Shown piece after piece: positions 51,378 to 60,495 of a stretch of DNA of 64,000 nt; position 1 is the stretch's first letter; each line of letters starts with the position of its first letter. Both the position numbers and the translations under genes were made by a program. The stretch is from contig UCKU01000031.1 in the NCBI GenBank assembly GCA_900473185.1, forward strand, positions 150,140-214,139, read 5' to 3'. The notes beneath the pieces are model-generated. The model searched no databases and had not been told where the DNA came from. It saw nothing but the letters and a program-made list of their open reading frames with translations. Source of the DNA: Hyphomicrobiales bacterium. GTDB taxonomy: Bacteria > Pseudomonadota > Alphaproteobacteria > Rhizobiales > Rhizobiaceae.

Positions 51378-51757
51378 AGCCGGATCAAGCCGGCCTCGGT
51401 CGGCTTGAAGCCGCAGGCGCGGTAAAAGCCGTTCAGATGCGGCTCGAAATCAACATGCAGCCATTCGGCCCCGCGCTCCCGGGCTATCCGCACCGCCTCC
51501 ATCACAAGCGCGGTCGCAATACCTTGCCGGCGCAGATCCGGATGAACTGAGGTGTCGAGGATGAAGGCGTGGACGCCGCCATCCCAGGCGACGTTGACGA
51601 AGCCGATCAGCCGGCCCTCGTGGTAGGCGCCGAGATGGGCAAGGCTGCGCGGCAGGATGCGGGCGAAATCCGGCGCCTGCGCGCCATCCCAGGCGGTGGC
51701 CCAGAGAGCGGAGAATTCATCGGGCGAGGGGAATGGGTCGATGCGGATGTCTGGCAT
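51356..51757 (-). CDS. GNAT-family N-acetyltransferase
   Basis: 133 aa. The acetyl-CoA loop HPDLRRQGIATALVMEAV (Q/RxxGxG/A) follows a strand FILDTSV; the C-terminal GAEWLHVDFEPHLNGFYRACGFKPTEAGL is typical of the fold. A small cytoplasmic acetyltransferase acting on an amine of unknown kind. Its 3' end overlaps the convergent exonuclease gene. Confidence 0.87.
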   Translation of the reverse strand: MPDIRIDPFPSPDEFSALWATAWDGAQAPDFARILPRSLAHLGAYHEGRLIGFVNVAWDGGVHAFILDTSVHPDLRRQGIATALVMEAVRIARERGAEWLHVDFEPHLNGFYRACGFKPTEAGLIRLQDSRGR

Positions 51758-51892
51758 TGCTTGTTGTCCGGGTCCGGTCGGTGACGTTTCTGTCGATTCA
51801 CGCTACAGAAAATGCAGCCGCTCGGCCATTGGCGCGCAGGTTCGGGCTTTCCGAGCCTGCCTTGCGCGACGAAACCGCCGCGCCCGCACAGC

Positions 51893-52198
51893 TCAATCTT
51901 CCCCATCCGCCTCTCTTCCAGCAATCTTTCTGCTGTGGTGGTCGCGGGCCAGTTCCAGCTCTTCCATTGTCGGAAGCGGATCGCCCGCCGGCGCCTTCTT
52001 GTCTGCCTCGCCTTCACCGGGCTTGTCCGCCGCAGCCGCCTCATCGCCGTCCGCATCCAGCGTGGCGCGGGCGATTTCGGCTTCGGCGATCATCTCGCCT
52101 GCGGAGGGGCTTCGGGCAGGGCGGTTCTCATTGGCAGTGGCATGCCGGCCTGTGGCGGAAGGGGCCGGTCTGGTGGTCTCGTCTATTTTTTTGAGCAT
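51893..52198 (-). CDS. Small protein, second member of the RPARSPSA/LPTMEELE family
   Basis: 101 aa from ATG 52198 (52231 also in frame). It shares NRPARSPSA-GEMIAEAEIARATL and LPTMEELE-LAR with the protein at 46122. The middle and tail are acidic (GDEAAAADKPGEGEADKK), where the other copy is neutral to basic. Probably disordered and cytoplasmic. The two genes lie 5.5 kb apart in the same orientation. No known function. Confidence 0.6.
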   Translation of the reverse strand: MLKKIDETTRPAPSATGRHATANENRPARSPSAGEMIAEAEIARATLDADGDEAAAADKPGEGEADKKAPAGDPLPTMEELELARDHHSRKIAGREADGED

Positions 52199-52390
52199 GG
52201 TTATCCATCGATCGTGTGGGGCCGATCGCAATCGGTCGTGTGTGGGGGAATCGGTTTGGGCTCGTACCCGGCAACGCGGCGCGTGCCCGGCAACGTGGAA
52301 CCCGGCACGGGGGCCGGGCTCCTCGCCTCCGGCCTGCGTTCGAGCGTTGCCGGAGGTCGGCGCGCAGCCGCGCCGAGACGAATGGGTACG

Positions 52391-52500
52391 CTAGAGCATT
52401 TCCGGCGAAAACGGAGCCGCCTTCAATGCTCTAGCTTATTGTTTTCTCTGCAATTCCGGACGCAAAACCGGTTCCCACTTTTGCTGGAATTGCTCTAGAG
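52391..52500. repeat. RIME-like palindromic repeat
   Basis: Two modules: CTAGAGCATT...AATGCTCTAG, then GCAATTCC...GGAATTGC, ending CTCTAGAG. The inner CGCAAAACCGGTTCCCACTTTTGC segment is the hallmark of a very abundant Rhizobiaceae intergenic element. Its right end supplies the stop codon of the BON gene at 52495. The flanking 52199-52390 shows no gene. Confidence 0.85.
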
Positions 52501-52761
52501 ATCCCGCGACAGCTCGTTATGAACGCTGCGCACGCCGCGTGTCCGCAGAGTCACCTGCTCGGCGAGCGAGATTTCCTCGCTGACGTGAACCCAGCCGGCG
52601 AGCGTGATGTCGCTGCCGCGCGCCGTCACGAAAATATAGCTGGGGTCGAGATCGCCCGTATGGGCAAGCGCATCGTAGACAGCCGTTTCGAGATCGACGT
52701 CTTCGGGTTGAGCACGCGGCCGTCTGCCCACCACGCTCAGATGTTTTCTGTCGACTGACAT
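52495..52761 (-). CDS. BON-domain protein
   Basis: 88 aa, one BON domain (VYDALAHTGDLDPSYIFVTARGSDITLAGWV, then EQVTLRTRGVRSVHNEL). No signal peptide, so cytoplasmic; BON domains bind phospholipids or other proteins and are often stress-linked. The last sense codon (CTC) and the TAG stop both come from the end of the repeat at 52391-52500. Confidence 0.85.
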   Translation of the reverse strand: MSVDRKHLSVVGRRPRAQPEDVDLETAVYDALAHTGDLDPSYIFVTARGSDITLAGWVHVSEEISLAEQVTLRTRGVRSVHNELSRDL

Positions 52762-52800
52762 GTCTCATCTCCGTGCCCGGTTCATCCCGGGGGTGAAACT

Positions 52801-52904
52801 GAAGCGTGTCGCGATCTCCAGGATTCGCCTGCCACGCTTTAGGACTTTGTCTTGCGCATGTCGTTGTCGCAAACCGCTGCGCACTGTTGCGCGATATGCT
52901 TTAG
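52801..52904. repeat. Palindromic intergenic repeat, copy 2 of the 6751 element
   Basis: AAGCGTGTCGCGATCTCCA and most of the rest align base by base with 6751-6856, including both stem-loops. It separates the BON and DUF1488 genes, and its right end (GCTTTAG) holds the TAA stop of the DUF1488 gene. Confidence 0.85.
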
Positions 52905-53167
52905 CGACGGACATCCTTTTCCGTCAGCGTATACCGGTCCTTGCCGCCGCGACCGTAGACACCGGATGCCGCCTCCAGAATGGCGGGGCGCGCCGCATCG
53001 AAGGCGCTCAGGCATTCGGCTTCCGTGCGGCCCGTCTGGGCGATGGAGCGCAGCGCGCTCGCCTCGATCAGAAACCGCACCTCGAACATGCCGTCATAGC
53101 CGGAGAAACGAACCCCATCGCGGCCCTCGTCGAAACTACGGCTTCTATTGGGGAAAATCAGGGACAT
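52901..53167 (-). CDS. DUF1488 protein
   Basis: 88 aa from ATG 53167, preceded by TGGAGAA. MSLIFPNRSRSFDEGRDGVR and FSGYDGMFEVRFLIEASAL are typical of DUF1488, a small family of unknown function common in proteobacteria. Cytoplasmic. Its stop lies in the adjoining repeat. Confidence 0.8.
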   Translation of the reverse strand: MSLIFPNRSRSFDEGRDGVRFSGYDGMFEVRFLIEASALRSIAQTGRTEAECLSAFDAARPAILEAASGVYGRGGKDRYTLTEKDVRR

Positions 53168-53596
53168 CGCAGTTTCTCCAGAAATTGGCGCCTCCGGCGC
53201 CTGCCGGGGACTCATAGGCGGCCACGCCTGATGCAGGCGGGATATGCACGGCTCGTCATCGAATGCGTCAGAGGTCTTTTTCGGCGCGGTCTCATAAGTG
53301 TCTGGGCATATGAGAGACATTGCTCTTTGCCGGCCCTTGCGGGCGCGGCCATGCTGCTCAGGATCGCTGCGAAAAAGCTGTTCTGCAGAGTGTCGGAAGA
53401 CAGCGCGTCTTCCCTTGAGGGCATCGGGTAAACCGATGCAAAAGGCGGTTTTATTCCATATGCCGCCATACTGGGGATATGGGGCGCTGGCCGGCCATTA
53501 CAATGACCGGGCGCTAATAAACCCGGCTCGTTTCAGAGGGTGCTGCCGCCCAAAGGCAGGTTCGGCGGCAATGACATGCCGCGCGCTCAACGCCGC
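53168..53596. other. Intergenic stretch without a recognisable gene
   Basis: About 430 bp between the DUF1488 gene and the gene at 53597. Short frames occur (for example rightward 53298-53651) but have no start signal or coding bias. No repeat or RNA gene recognised. Confidence 0.4.
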
Positions 53597-54064
53597 CTAC
53601 TGCGCGTCGCCCAGAAGCGCACTGAGGCTCCACGGCTCTTCGCCTTGCTGATTGGCAATATCCTCCACCTTCCAGCCGCCATGCTCCTTCACCAGCGTAT
53701 AATAGAGCGTCACCTCTTCGCTGTTGCGGAACTGCACCTCCAGTTCGGCGCGATCGTCCAGCAGGTGAGACTGACCGATCTTCAGGTTATCAGCCTTGCC
53801 ATCCTGCCCGGCAATGATGGGATCGAAATCGATTGCCCCGACTTCGCCATCTGGCGTGTTGTCGAGATCGGCCTGGAGCGTCTTGTTAAGGTGGTCGGAG
53901 AAGAAGGCTGAGTAGGGCGAGGGGGCGTCTTCAGAGGCAGTTTCGGTGTCGAAGCTGTAGAGCGCTTGAAGGAGTGCCTTTGGGGTTTTGAACGTTTCGG
54001 CAAGAACGGGAGAGGCGATCAGGACGGGGAGCACGAGGCCGAGGATGATGGTGGGCAGGCGCAT
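53597..54064 (-). CDS. Secreted DUF3828-like protein
   Basis: 155 aa with a signal peptide (LPTIILGLVLPVLIASPVLA). The mature domain has the pattern of small NTF2-like/DUF3828 periplasmic proteins: a helix with TPKALLQALYSFD, FFSDHLNKTLQADL, a FDPIIAGQDGKA loop and C-terminal strands ending VKEHGGWKVEDI. Role unknown. It lies just downstream of the low-G+C ATPase gene but has normal composition. Confidence 0.72.
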   Translation of the reverse strand: MRLPTIILGLVLPVLIASPVLAETFKTPKALLQALYSFDTETASEDAPSPYSAFFSDHLNKTLQADLDNTPDGEVGAIDFDPIIAGQDGKADNLKIGQSHLLDDRAELEVQFRNSEEVTLYYTLVKEHGGWKVEDIANQQGEEPWSLSALLGDAQ

Positions 54065-54125
54065 GCAGACTCCTTCCTGTGAATGGTGGATGTGTAGCAG
54101 GAATCGCGGGTGTGTGTAGATGCAA

Positions 54126-57017
54126 TCAAGTTAGCAGCGCATATCGTCGCTCTCTTCGGACAAACGCGTCTGTTCCACCTTCGAGGATTCGGCAGGTTCT
54201 TTCACGAATTCCGATACCATCGGGTGAAGTGTTCTCTAGTGCACCTGACGAGTAGCTGATGCCGGGTTGGCCATTCTCTCGAAATTCGGCGGCTGCGATG
54301 ATCACCTGTTCGGAATCGCCATTCACGACCAAATTGGGATTGTGAGTAATAAGAATGATCTGTCGTCGCTTCTTAGCAGACCTAAAATACCCGGTTAGAA
54401 GAGCAAAAATCGATTCGTTATCGAGATTTTCGTCAGGTTGATCAACTATTAGTGGACGTGTATCTCGCTCGTCTAATCCTAAATACAGGATCAGGAGCAC
54501 GATACCTTTGGTACCAGGCGACAATTTCTCGAGGTCTGTACCTCTGTACTTTAGGCCGTAGCTCAGCTTGACGTGATCGACATCGTAGAGCCAGGATAAA
54601 AGGTCGGGGAGGGTGTTGCCGCTTCTCAGAAAAGACAGATCGGGCATCTCCCGAAACGCCTTCATGAATTCCTCGTGAGCTGGCGCTATTTTGTCCGCAT
54701 CACCTGATATCCAGGCAGGGAGCAATATACGGCGAGCCTCGGTTGCTATGCCCTGCATTGTGCCATAGGGCAAAGTTTTCCTTTGGTCCAAAAGCACACC
54801 GCCGCGCGCTAGCCAGCCGTCTAAGTCTATTTCCCATCTGATCGAAAATTGGAGGTCTTGTTCATGTTCACGATCGGCAAGCTTGTCGTGAACCGGTTGA
54901 TATAGTTGCTCCAACGCGGTCTGCTCATTGCTGAGATTCTCAAAGAAAGTCTGATACATCTGCAGACGGCGATCTCGAATCTTAATTAGCTCTTGCTTCA
55001 TTGCAGGCGCTTCATTGATCTCAGCTTCGAGCCGTTTAACCTCTACGGTGATAGCCGCGAGGCGTGTTTGGATCGTCTTGATGCGCTCATGTCGAGCCTT
55101 ATCTACGGCTTCTCTTTTTGAAAGATCGGAAATTATCTTCTGAAGCGCGCTAGAGGTGCCTTCGTTTGGATTAGCTTCATCCCCTTCACGCCTCTCAATT
55201 TCAAGGAGAAGTTCACTGTCCTTTTGCGTGAGAACGACTTCATAATTGGCGGGAAATTTCGGGATAAAGATGTCCCTTTCCACTTCGGCTATCGCTGCTG
55301 CGCTCAGCAGCGGTGCCAATTCGTCCTTATAGCGTTCGATCTCTCGTGCAATCCCCTGAGCTCTTCCGCGAATATCTATGAGACGCTGCCGCTTTTGTTT
55401 GAGCTCGCCAATTGCGTTCTGCACTTGGCCAAGCTCTGTTCTCGCCTTTTGGAGTGCAGCAATCGTAGTTGCCTCCTCGTCTGTGGTGGGTTTGGGAATT
55501 TGTTCAGTCAGCCCCAAGGCCTCCGCCTGCAGCTTCTCCTTACTCTTCTTTTTCTCAGGAATTTTTTGTACCGAAGCACGGAGGGCGGTATCGCTGCGGA
55601 TCAACTGATTGATCTCGCTACGCAACTTCTCGCCCCTCTCGACTATGGATGCAGTTCGAATACTCCGCAATTCTTGAAAATTTGAAGCATTCAAAGTGTC
55701 AGTCGGATCAAGAGCGTCAAAAATAACGGCCTCAATCTCACGGACCAAATCGTCGCCCAATCGATCGTCGGCGCTAAGCTTCTCGACAAATCTTTGCGAC
55801 AAGAATCTGACACTTCCAGTGTCAGGAGGAGCGCCAAAAAGGAGAGCGATGGTTTTTGATCCATCCGCCCATTCAAGTTCGACGACTAGTTCGTTGAGGT
55901 GTGCACCAGCGCGACCAATGAAACTGCCCTCCGCAGCCTCCCAGCCTCCAGCGGCAAAAGCCATTAACTCAGCCAGAGCGGATTTTCCCGAGCCCTTCTG
56001 CCCAATTATCGATACCAAACTTGCATTTAAAGGAATTGGGTCGCTTGCAAACCATTGGCCGCCACCCTTCAGAGTAACCTTGTCAATCACACGAGCTTGA
56101 TCATGGTACATTGGAGGAGTTGGTCCGATAAATACGCGCTCGGCGGGCTCCAGTATAATTTGCTTTAGGCCTTCAAAGTTTGTGTCAGCTTTAATCCAGC
56201 AAAATCGATCGTTATCGGGTTTGAAAAGTGATTTCATTTCATGTGCGTCTGATCCATGAATACATGGCTTTGGGCCACCTAGCTTCTTCATGGTATCGAC
56301 GTTTTGCTTGGATTGATCACGACCAAGCCAGAAGTTGATTTCTCCAGGTCGGCCCGAGAAGATAACATTGCTAAGTCGCGTGATTTCTTCTCGCATTGCG
56401 GCCCAGCCACCATCTGTCAGGAAACCAGAGAGGCCATCCTTGTTTCCAGAAACTGCGACAAGCGAATGTTCTCGTAGCCAGGTTTCTTTCTGATACCAGT
56501 CCCGAAATCTGCTGAAGTCGATCTTAAACTGCTCAACTCCTTTATTCCGTGCGGCCCTTTGATCCTTCAAATTTGGATCGATCGCCTGTCCTAATTGAGC
56601 TAGTTGGTCAGGAGTGCACGAGTAAACTCGCTTATTATATTCCCAATGAAGTCTAGCAAGGGCATTTCTAATTTCAGTGATGTGTTCTGGATCGTCGGGT
56701 GACACCAATAAATGAATGTTTACAGGCGTGTCTTTGTCTGTTGGCGGAGCCAAGCGGAATTCAATATTAGGAAGAAGAAAGTCAATATTTTGAAGTCTTC
56801 CGGCAGCTCGGTGCTGCTTCAATGTCACATAATTATCGAGTAGCAAATAATCGGTAACGCCAAGGGCGCGCACATCTGGGCTTGCTTCGATTGCCGACAG
56901 GTATTCGTCCCATGTGCCGAAACGATTTTCCATTGCCGTTTCCGGCGTGTGGACGTGCAAGTCCCAGCGACGCCATACCGATCCGCGCTCTAGCATTTCC
57001 CCCCCAACTACATGCAT
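54126..57017 (-). CDS. PHP-domain/SMC-like ATPase (TrlF-like), probable defence gene
   Basis: 963 aa from 57017; an ATG at 56996 is also possible and neither has a good ribosome-binding site. Residues 15-265 form a PHP phosphoesterase domain with H21-x-H23, D56, E86, H102, H254, D257 and H259, a full metal-ligand set. An SMC/Rad50-like ATPase follows: Walker A GQKGSGKS (339-346), coiled coil about 435-760 without a zinc hook, signature LSPGTKG (832), Walker B LIVDQPDENLDN (856-867) and switch His892. Databases call relatives TrlF-like. G+C is low (43% in a 60-base sample), so it is probably foreign. An anti-phage role is an inference. Confidence 0.82.
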   Translation of the reverse strand: MHVVGGEMLERGSVWRRWDLHVHTPETAMENRFGTWDEYLSAIEASPDVRALGVTDYLLLDNYVTLKQHRAAGRLQNIDFLLPNIEFRLAPPTDKDTPVNIHLLVSPDDPEHITEIRNALARLHWEYNKRVYSCTPDQLAQLGQAIDPNLKDQRAARNKGVEQFKIDFSRFRDWYQKETWLREHSLVAVSGNKDGLSGFLTDGGWAAMREEITRLSNVIFSGRPGEINFWLGRDQSKQNVDTMKKLGGPKPCIHGSDAHEMKSLFKPDNDRFCWIKADTNFEGLKQIILEPAERVFIGPTPPMYHDQARVIDKVTLKGGGQWFASDPIPLNASLVSIIGQKGSGKSALAELMAFAAGGWEAAEGSFIGRAGAHLNELVVELEWADGSKTIALLFGAPPDTGSVRFLSQRFVEKLSADDRLGDDLVREIEAVIFDALDPTDTLNASNFQELRSIRTASIVERGEKLRSEINQLIRSDTALRASVQKIPEKKKSKEKLQAEALGLTEQIPKPTTDEEATTIAALQKARTELGQVQNAIGELKQKRQRLIDIRGRAQGIAREIERYKDELAPLLSAAAIAEVERDIFIPKFPANYEVVLTQKDSELLLEIERREGDEANPNEGTSSALQKIISDLSKREAVDKARHERIKTIQTRLAAITVEVKRLEAEINEAPAMKQELIKIRDRRLQMYQTFFENLSNEQTALEQLYQPVHDKLADREHEQDLQFSIRWEIDLDGWLARGGVLLDQRKTLPYGTMQGIATEARRILLPAWISGDADKIAPAHEEFMKAFREMPDLSFLRSGNTLPDLLSWLYDVDHVKLSYGLKYRGTDLEKLSPGTKGIVLLILYLGLDERDTRPLIVDQPDENLDNESIFALLTGYFRSAKKRRQIILITHNPNLVVNGDSEQVIIAAAEFRENGQPGISYSSGALENTSPDGIGIRERTCRILEGGTDAFVRRERRYALLT

Positions 57018-57189
57018 TTCTGCGTAATGTAGTTGTGTGGCCGCGAAATATGCAAGCTTAAATATTGATCCGCGATGCGGCTATCTAAGGAAATACTATT
57101 GTCGCGGTCAGTTGCCGACTCAGATCAAGGTAACCGCTTGGTTTTTAGAGGGAGACATGATTTTGAATCTGAAGGCCGCCGCGAAGGCC

Positions 57190-60129
57190 TCACCGCCCCG
57201 GCCGCCCAGTCTTACCCTTTGTCCGGCTCTTGCGCTTCTGCTCGCCGGGATCCTCATAGCTCCCGACACCCGTCTTCCCACGCACCAGCGGCCGCACATC
57301 ATCGCGCTCCGGCTGGCCCTCAAGCAGCGGCGAAAACCGCTGCGTGCCCTTAGCCGCATCCGGCTTCTCCGGCACGTGTCCCGTCACCGGCTTTTCCGTT
57401 CGGCCCACGGTCATCTCATCCAGCGTGTTGCGGCGGAAGAGGGTCTTGCCGTTGGCGTTGCGGCCGCCCATGTCGTCCAGTTCCGGCTTGGCGAAGTAGG
57501 AGGGCGTGGCACTCTCATCCACCTTGCCGGGCACCTTCTCCCCGGCGGGGAGAAGGGATTCGCGGGTGGCCTTGGCGTTGCGGCGGATGCCTTCCATTGC
57601 CTTGGCTTCCTCGCGGGCCAGCGGGTCGTCCATGGCGGCGAGTTCGACGGCCTTGAGGCGTTTGATTTCGTCGCGCAGGCGGGCGGCCTTTTCGAAGTCG
57701 AGGTCGGCGGCGGCGTCGCGCATGGACTTTTCCAGCGCGTTGAGATGGGTCTGCAGGTTGTTGCCCACGAGGTTGCCGCCATCGGCGAAACCCTTGCCGG
57801 AGGCGCCTGATATGTCGGCGCGCACGTGGTCGCGCTCGTAGACGCTGTCGAGGATATCGGAGATCTTGGCCTTGACGCTTTCGGGCGTGATGCCGTGCGC
57901 CTCATTATAGGCCATCTGCTTTTCGCGACGGCGGGTGGTCTCGTCCATGGCGCGCTGCATGGAGCCGGTGATGTTATCGGCATAGAGGATGACCTTGCCG
58001 TCGACGTTACGCGCGGCGCGGCCGATCGTCTGCACCAGCGAGGTCTCGGAGCGCAGGAAACCTTCCTTGTCGGCATCGAGAATGGCGACGAAGCCGCATT
58101 CGGGAATATCCAGGCCCTCGCGCAGCAGGTTGATGCCGACGAGCACGTCGAAAGCGCCGAGACGCAGGTCGCGGATGATCTCGATGCGCTCCAGCGTGTC
58201 GATATCCGAGTGCATGTAGCGCACGCGTACGCCCTGTTCATGCAGATATTCGGTCAGGTCCTCGGCCATGCGCTTGGTCAGCACGGTGCAGAGGGTGCGG
58301 TAGCCCTTCGCCGCCGTCTCGCGGATTTCGCCGAGCACGTCGTCCACCTGGCTGCGGGCGGAGCGCACTTCGACGGGCGGATCGATGAGGCCGGTCGGGC
58401 GGATGACCTGTTCGGCGAAGACGCCGCCGGCCTGTTCCATCTCCCAACTGCCCGGCGTGGCGGACACGGCGATCGTATCCGGGCGCATGGCGTCCCATTC
58501 CTCGAAGCGCAGCGGGCGGTTATCCATGCAGGAGGGCAGGCGGAAGCCATATTCGGCCAGCGTCGCCTTTCGCCTGAAGTCGCCTCGATACATGCCGCCG
58601 ATCTGCGGCACGGTGACATGGCTTTCGTCGATGAAGACGATGGCATTGTCAGGCACATATTCGAAGAGCGTCGGCGGCGGGTCGCCGGGGTCGCGGCCGG
58701 TGAGGTAGCGCGAATAGTTCTCGATGCCCTGGCAGGAGCCGGTGGCCTCCAGCATTTCCACATCGTAGCGGGTGCGCTGCTCCAGGCGCTGGGCCTCCAG
58801 CAGGCGGCCGGCCTTCTCCAGCTCCACCAGGCGGCCCTTCAGCTCTTCCTTGATGGATTTGATCGCGGCATTCAGCGTCGGGCGCGGCGTCACATAGTGC
58901 GAATTGGCGTAGATCTTCACCGATTTCAGGTCGCCGGTCTTCTGGCCCGTCAGCGGGTCGAATTCGGTGATGGAGTCGATCTCGTCGCCGAACATGGAGA
59001 TGCGCCAGGCGGCATCCTCAAGGTGGGCCGGGAAGATTTCGATCGTGTCGCCGCGCACGCGGAAGGAACCGCGCTGGAAATCCATGTCGCGGCGCTTGTA
59101 TTGCTGGGCCACGAGATCGGCCAGCAGCTGGCGCTGGTCCAGCCTATCGCCGACATTCATCTGGAAGGTCATGGCCGTATAGGTTTCGACCGAGCCGATA
59201 CCGTAGATGCAGGAGACGGAGGCGACGATGATGCAATCGTCGCGTTCGAGCAGCGAGCGCGTCGCCGAGTGGCGCATGCGGTCGATCTGCTCGTTGATGG
59301 AGCTTTCCTTCTCGATATAGGTGTCGGAGCGGGGCACATAGGCTTCCGGCTGGTAATAATCGTAGTAGGAAACGAAATACTCCACCGCATTGTCGGGGAA
59401 GAAATTCTTGAATTCGGAATAGAGCTGGGCAGCCAGCGTCTTGTTCGGCGCCAGGATCAGGGCCGGGCGCTGCGTTTCCTCGATCACCTTGGCCATGGTG
59501 AAGGTCTTGCCCGAGCCGGTGACGCCGAGCAGAACCTGGCTGCGCTCGCCGGTCTCCAGCCCGCCCACGAGATCGCGGATCGCCGTCGGCTGGTCGCCGG
59601 CGGGGCTGTATTCGGAGGACATGCGGATGGCGATGCCGCCTTCGGATTTGTCCGGCCGGGCAGGGCGGTGCGGCGTCCAGATCTTGCCGTTCTTGTGCAG
59701 CGGGTTGCCGCTTTCGATCAGCGCCGACAGCGCTTCGACCGTGGCCGTGACGCCGCCGTTGGCGAGACTGCCGGCATCCTCAAGGGAAATATCCAGGCCG
59801 GCAACGGGGTTGAGACCGGCCGCCGCACGTGTCTTCGGGTCGCTCGACCCGCCGATGGAAACGCCACGCGCCGTCTTGCTGACGGTGGCCTTCTTGTTGA
59901 CGCTGACAGCCTCCGTATGCTTGCGCGCCTCGTTCTCCACCTTCTTGCGGTGCTTGCCCGCCTTGGAGGCGATTTCCCGCTGGCTCTCGACGCCAGCCTG
60001 CTCGGCATCCGCCTCGAGCTGCTTCACCCAATCGGCCACGGAGCCTGAGAGGGGAGCGCCTTCGAAAGACGATTGGGGGGCTTCCTCGAAACCGGTCGAG
60101 GCGGGAGATTTCTTCGGAGATTTTGCCAT
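57190..60129 (-). CDS. uvrB: Excinuclease ABC subunit B
   Basis: 979 aa from ATG 60129, against about 670 for the usual protein. The canonical core starts near residue 169 with helicase motif I GVTGSGKT (202-209), the YYDYYQPEAYVP beta-hairpin for damage insertion, DESH and the later helicase motifs (TIGRAARNVDGK). The UVR domain (DFEKAARLRDEIKRL) binds UvrC. An N-terminal extension of about 165 residues, Lys/Ala-rich, and a C-terminal extension of about 100 residues are typical of rhizobial UvrB. Central to nucleotide excision repair. A 740-codon frame on the opposite strand is a shadow. Confidence 0.97.
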   Translation of the reverse strand: MAKSPKKSPASTGFEEAPQSSFEGAPLSGSVADWVKQLEADAEQAGVESQREIASKAGKHRKKVENEARKHTEAVSVNKKATVSKTARGVSIGGSSDPKTRAAAGLNPVAGLDISLEDAGSLANGGVTATVEALSALIESGNPLHKNGKIWTPHRPARPDKSEGGIAIRMSSEYSPAGDQPTAIRDLVGGLETGERSQVLLGVTGSGKTFTMAKVIEETQRPALILAPNKTLAAQLYSEFKNFFPDNAVEYFVSYYDYYQPEAYVPRSDTYIEKESSINEQIDRMRHSATRSLLERDDCIIVASVSCIYGIGSVETYTAMTFQMNVGDRLDQRQLLADLVAQQYKRRDMDFQRGSFRVRGDTIEIFPAHLEDAAWRISMFGDEIDSITEFDPLTGQKTGDLKSVKIYANSHYVTPRPTLNAAIKSIKEELKGRLVELEKAGRLLEAQRLEQRTRYDVEMLEATGSCQGIENYSRYLTGRDPGDPPPTLFEYVPDNAIVFIDESHVTVPQIGGMYRGDFRRKATLAEYGFRLPSCMDNRPLRFEEWDAMRPDTIAVSATPGSWEMEQAGGVFAEQVIRPTGLIDPPVEVRSARSQVDDVLGEIRETAAKGYRTLCTVLTKRMAEDLTEYLHEQGVRVRYMHSDIDTLERIEIIRDLRLGAFDVLVGINLLREGLDIPECGFVAILDADKEGFLRSETSLVQTIGRAARNVDGKVILYADNITGSMQRAMDETTRRREKQMAYNEAHGITPESVKAKISDILDSVYERDHVRADISGASGKGFADGGNLVGNNLQTHLNALEKSMRDAAADLDFEKAARLRDEIKRLKAVELAAMDDPLAREEAKAMEGIRRNAKATRESLLPAGEKVPGKVDESATPSYFAKPELDDMGGRNANGKTLFRRNTLDEMTVGRTEKPVTGHVPEKPDAAKGTQRFSPLLEGQPERDDVRPLVRGKTGVGSYEDPGEQKRKSRTKGKTGRPGR

Positions 60130-60274
60130 GCGCGGAATATGGCTGTTGTGACAGGGAAATGGAAGGGGTTGAGAGTACAAAAGGGAAACGAATGAATCGT
60201 TCGGATTTTGGAATAGTAGGGGTGCTGCTTCGTCCGTTGTCGAGTCAATAAGATGGGCAAGGTTTGCGCCCGCG

Positions 60275-60434
60275 GCCCCCTCATCCGCCCTTCGGGCACC
60301 TTCTCCCCGTTGGGGAGAAGGGGTGCTTGCCGCAATGCCTCGTGCAACTTCAAGCGTCTCTTGTTGCAAGCGGTGCCGCGCGCTCCCCCTTCTACCCATT
60401 GGGGAGAAGGTGCCCGAAGGGCGGATGAGGGGGC
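60275..60434. repeat. Perfect 34-nt inverted repeat pair
   Basis: Left arm 60275-60308 and right arm 60401-60434 are exact reverse complements, with inner GGGGAGAAG hairpins. The same arm occurs at 41757. It lies in the 365-bp gap upstream of uvrB, where nothing else is recognised except the uvrB promoter region. Confidence 0.85.
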
Positions 60435-60495
60435 TCCGGGTGGTGCAGTCGCCAGAATCGGCTCGCCAAAAGGAAGGTTGCCGCCACCCATCCCA

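Noticed and set aside
50435..51550. 371-codon rightward frame running through the inverted repeat and the exonuclease gene
   Set aside because: Its start is in intergenic DNA and it translates the repeat palindrome; the exonuclease frame from 50769 is the real gene.
57826..60048. 740-codon open frame antisense to uvrB
   Set aside because: It is the opposite-strand shadow of a high-G+C gene with strong codon bias; it has no family-like sequence, while uvrB is certain.
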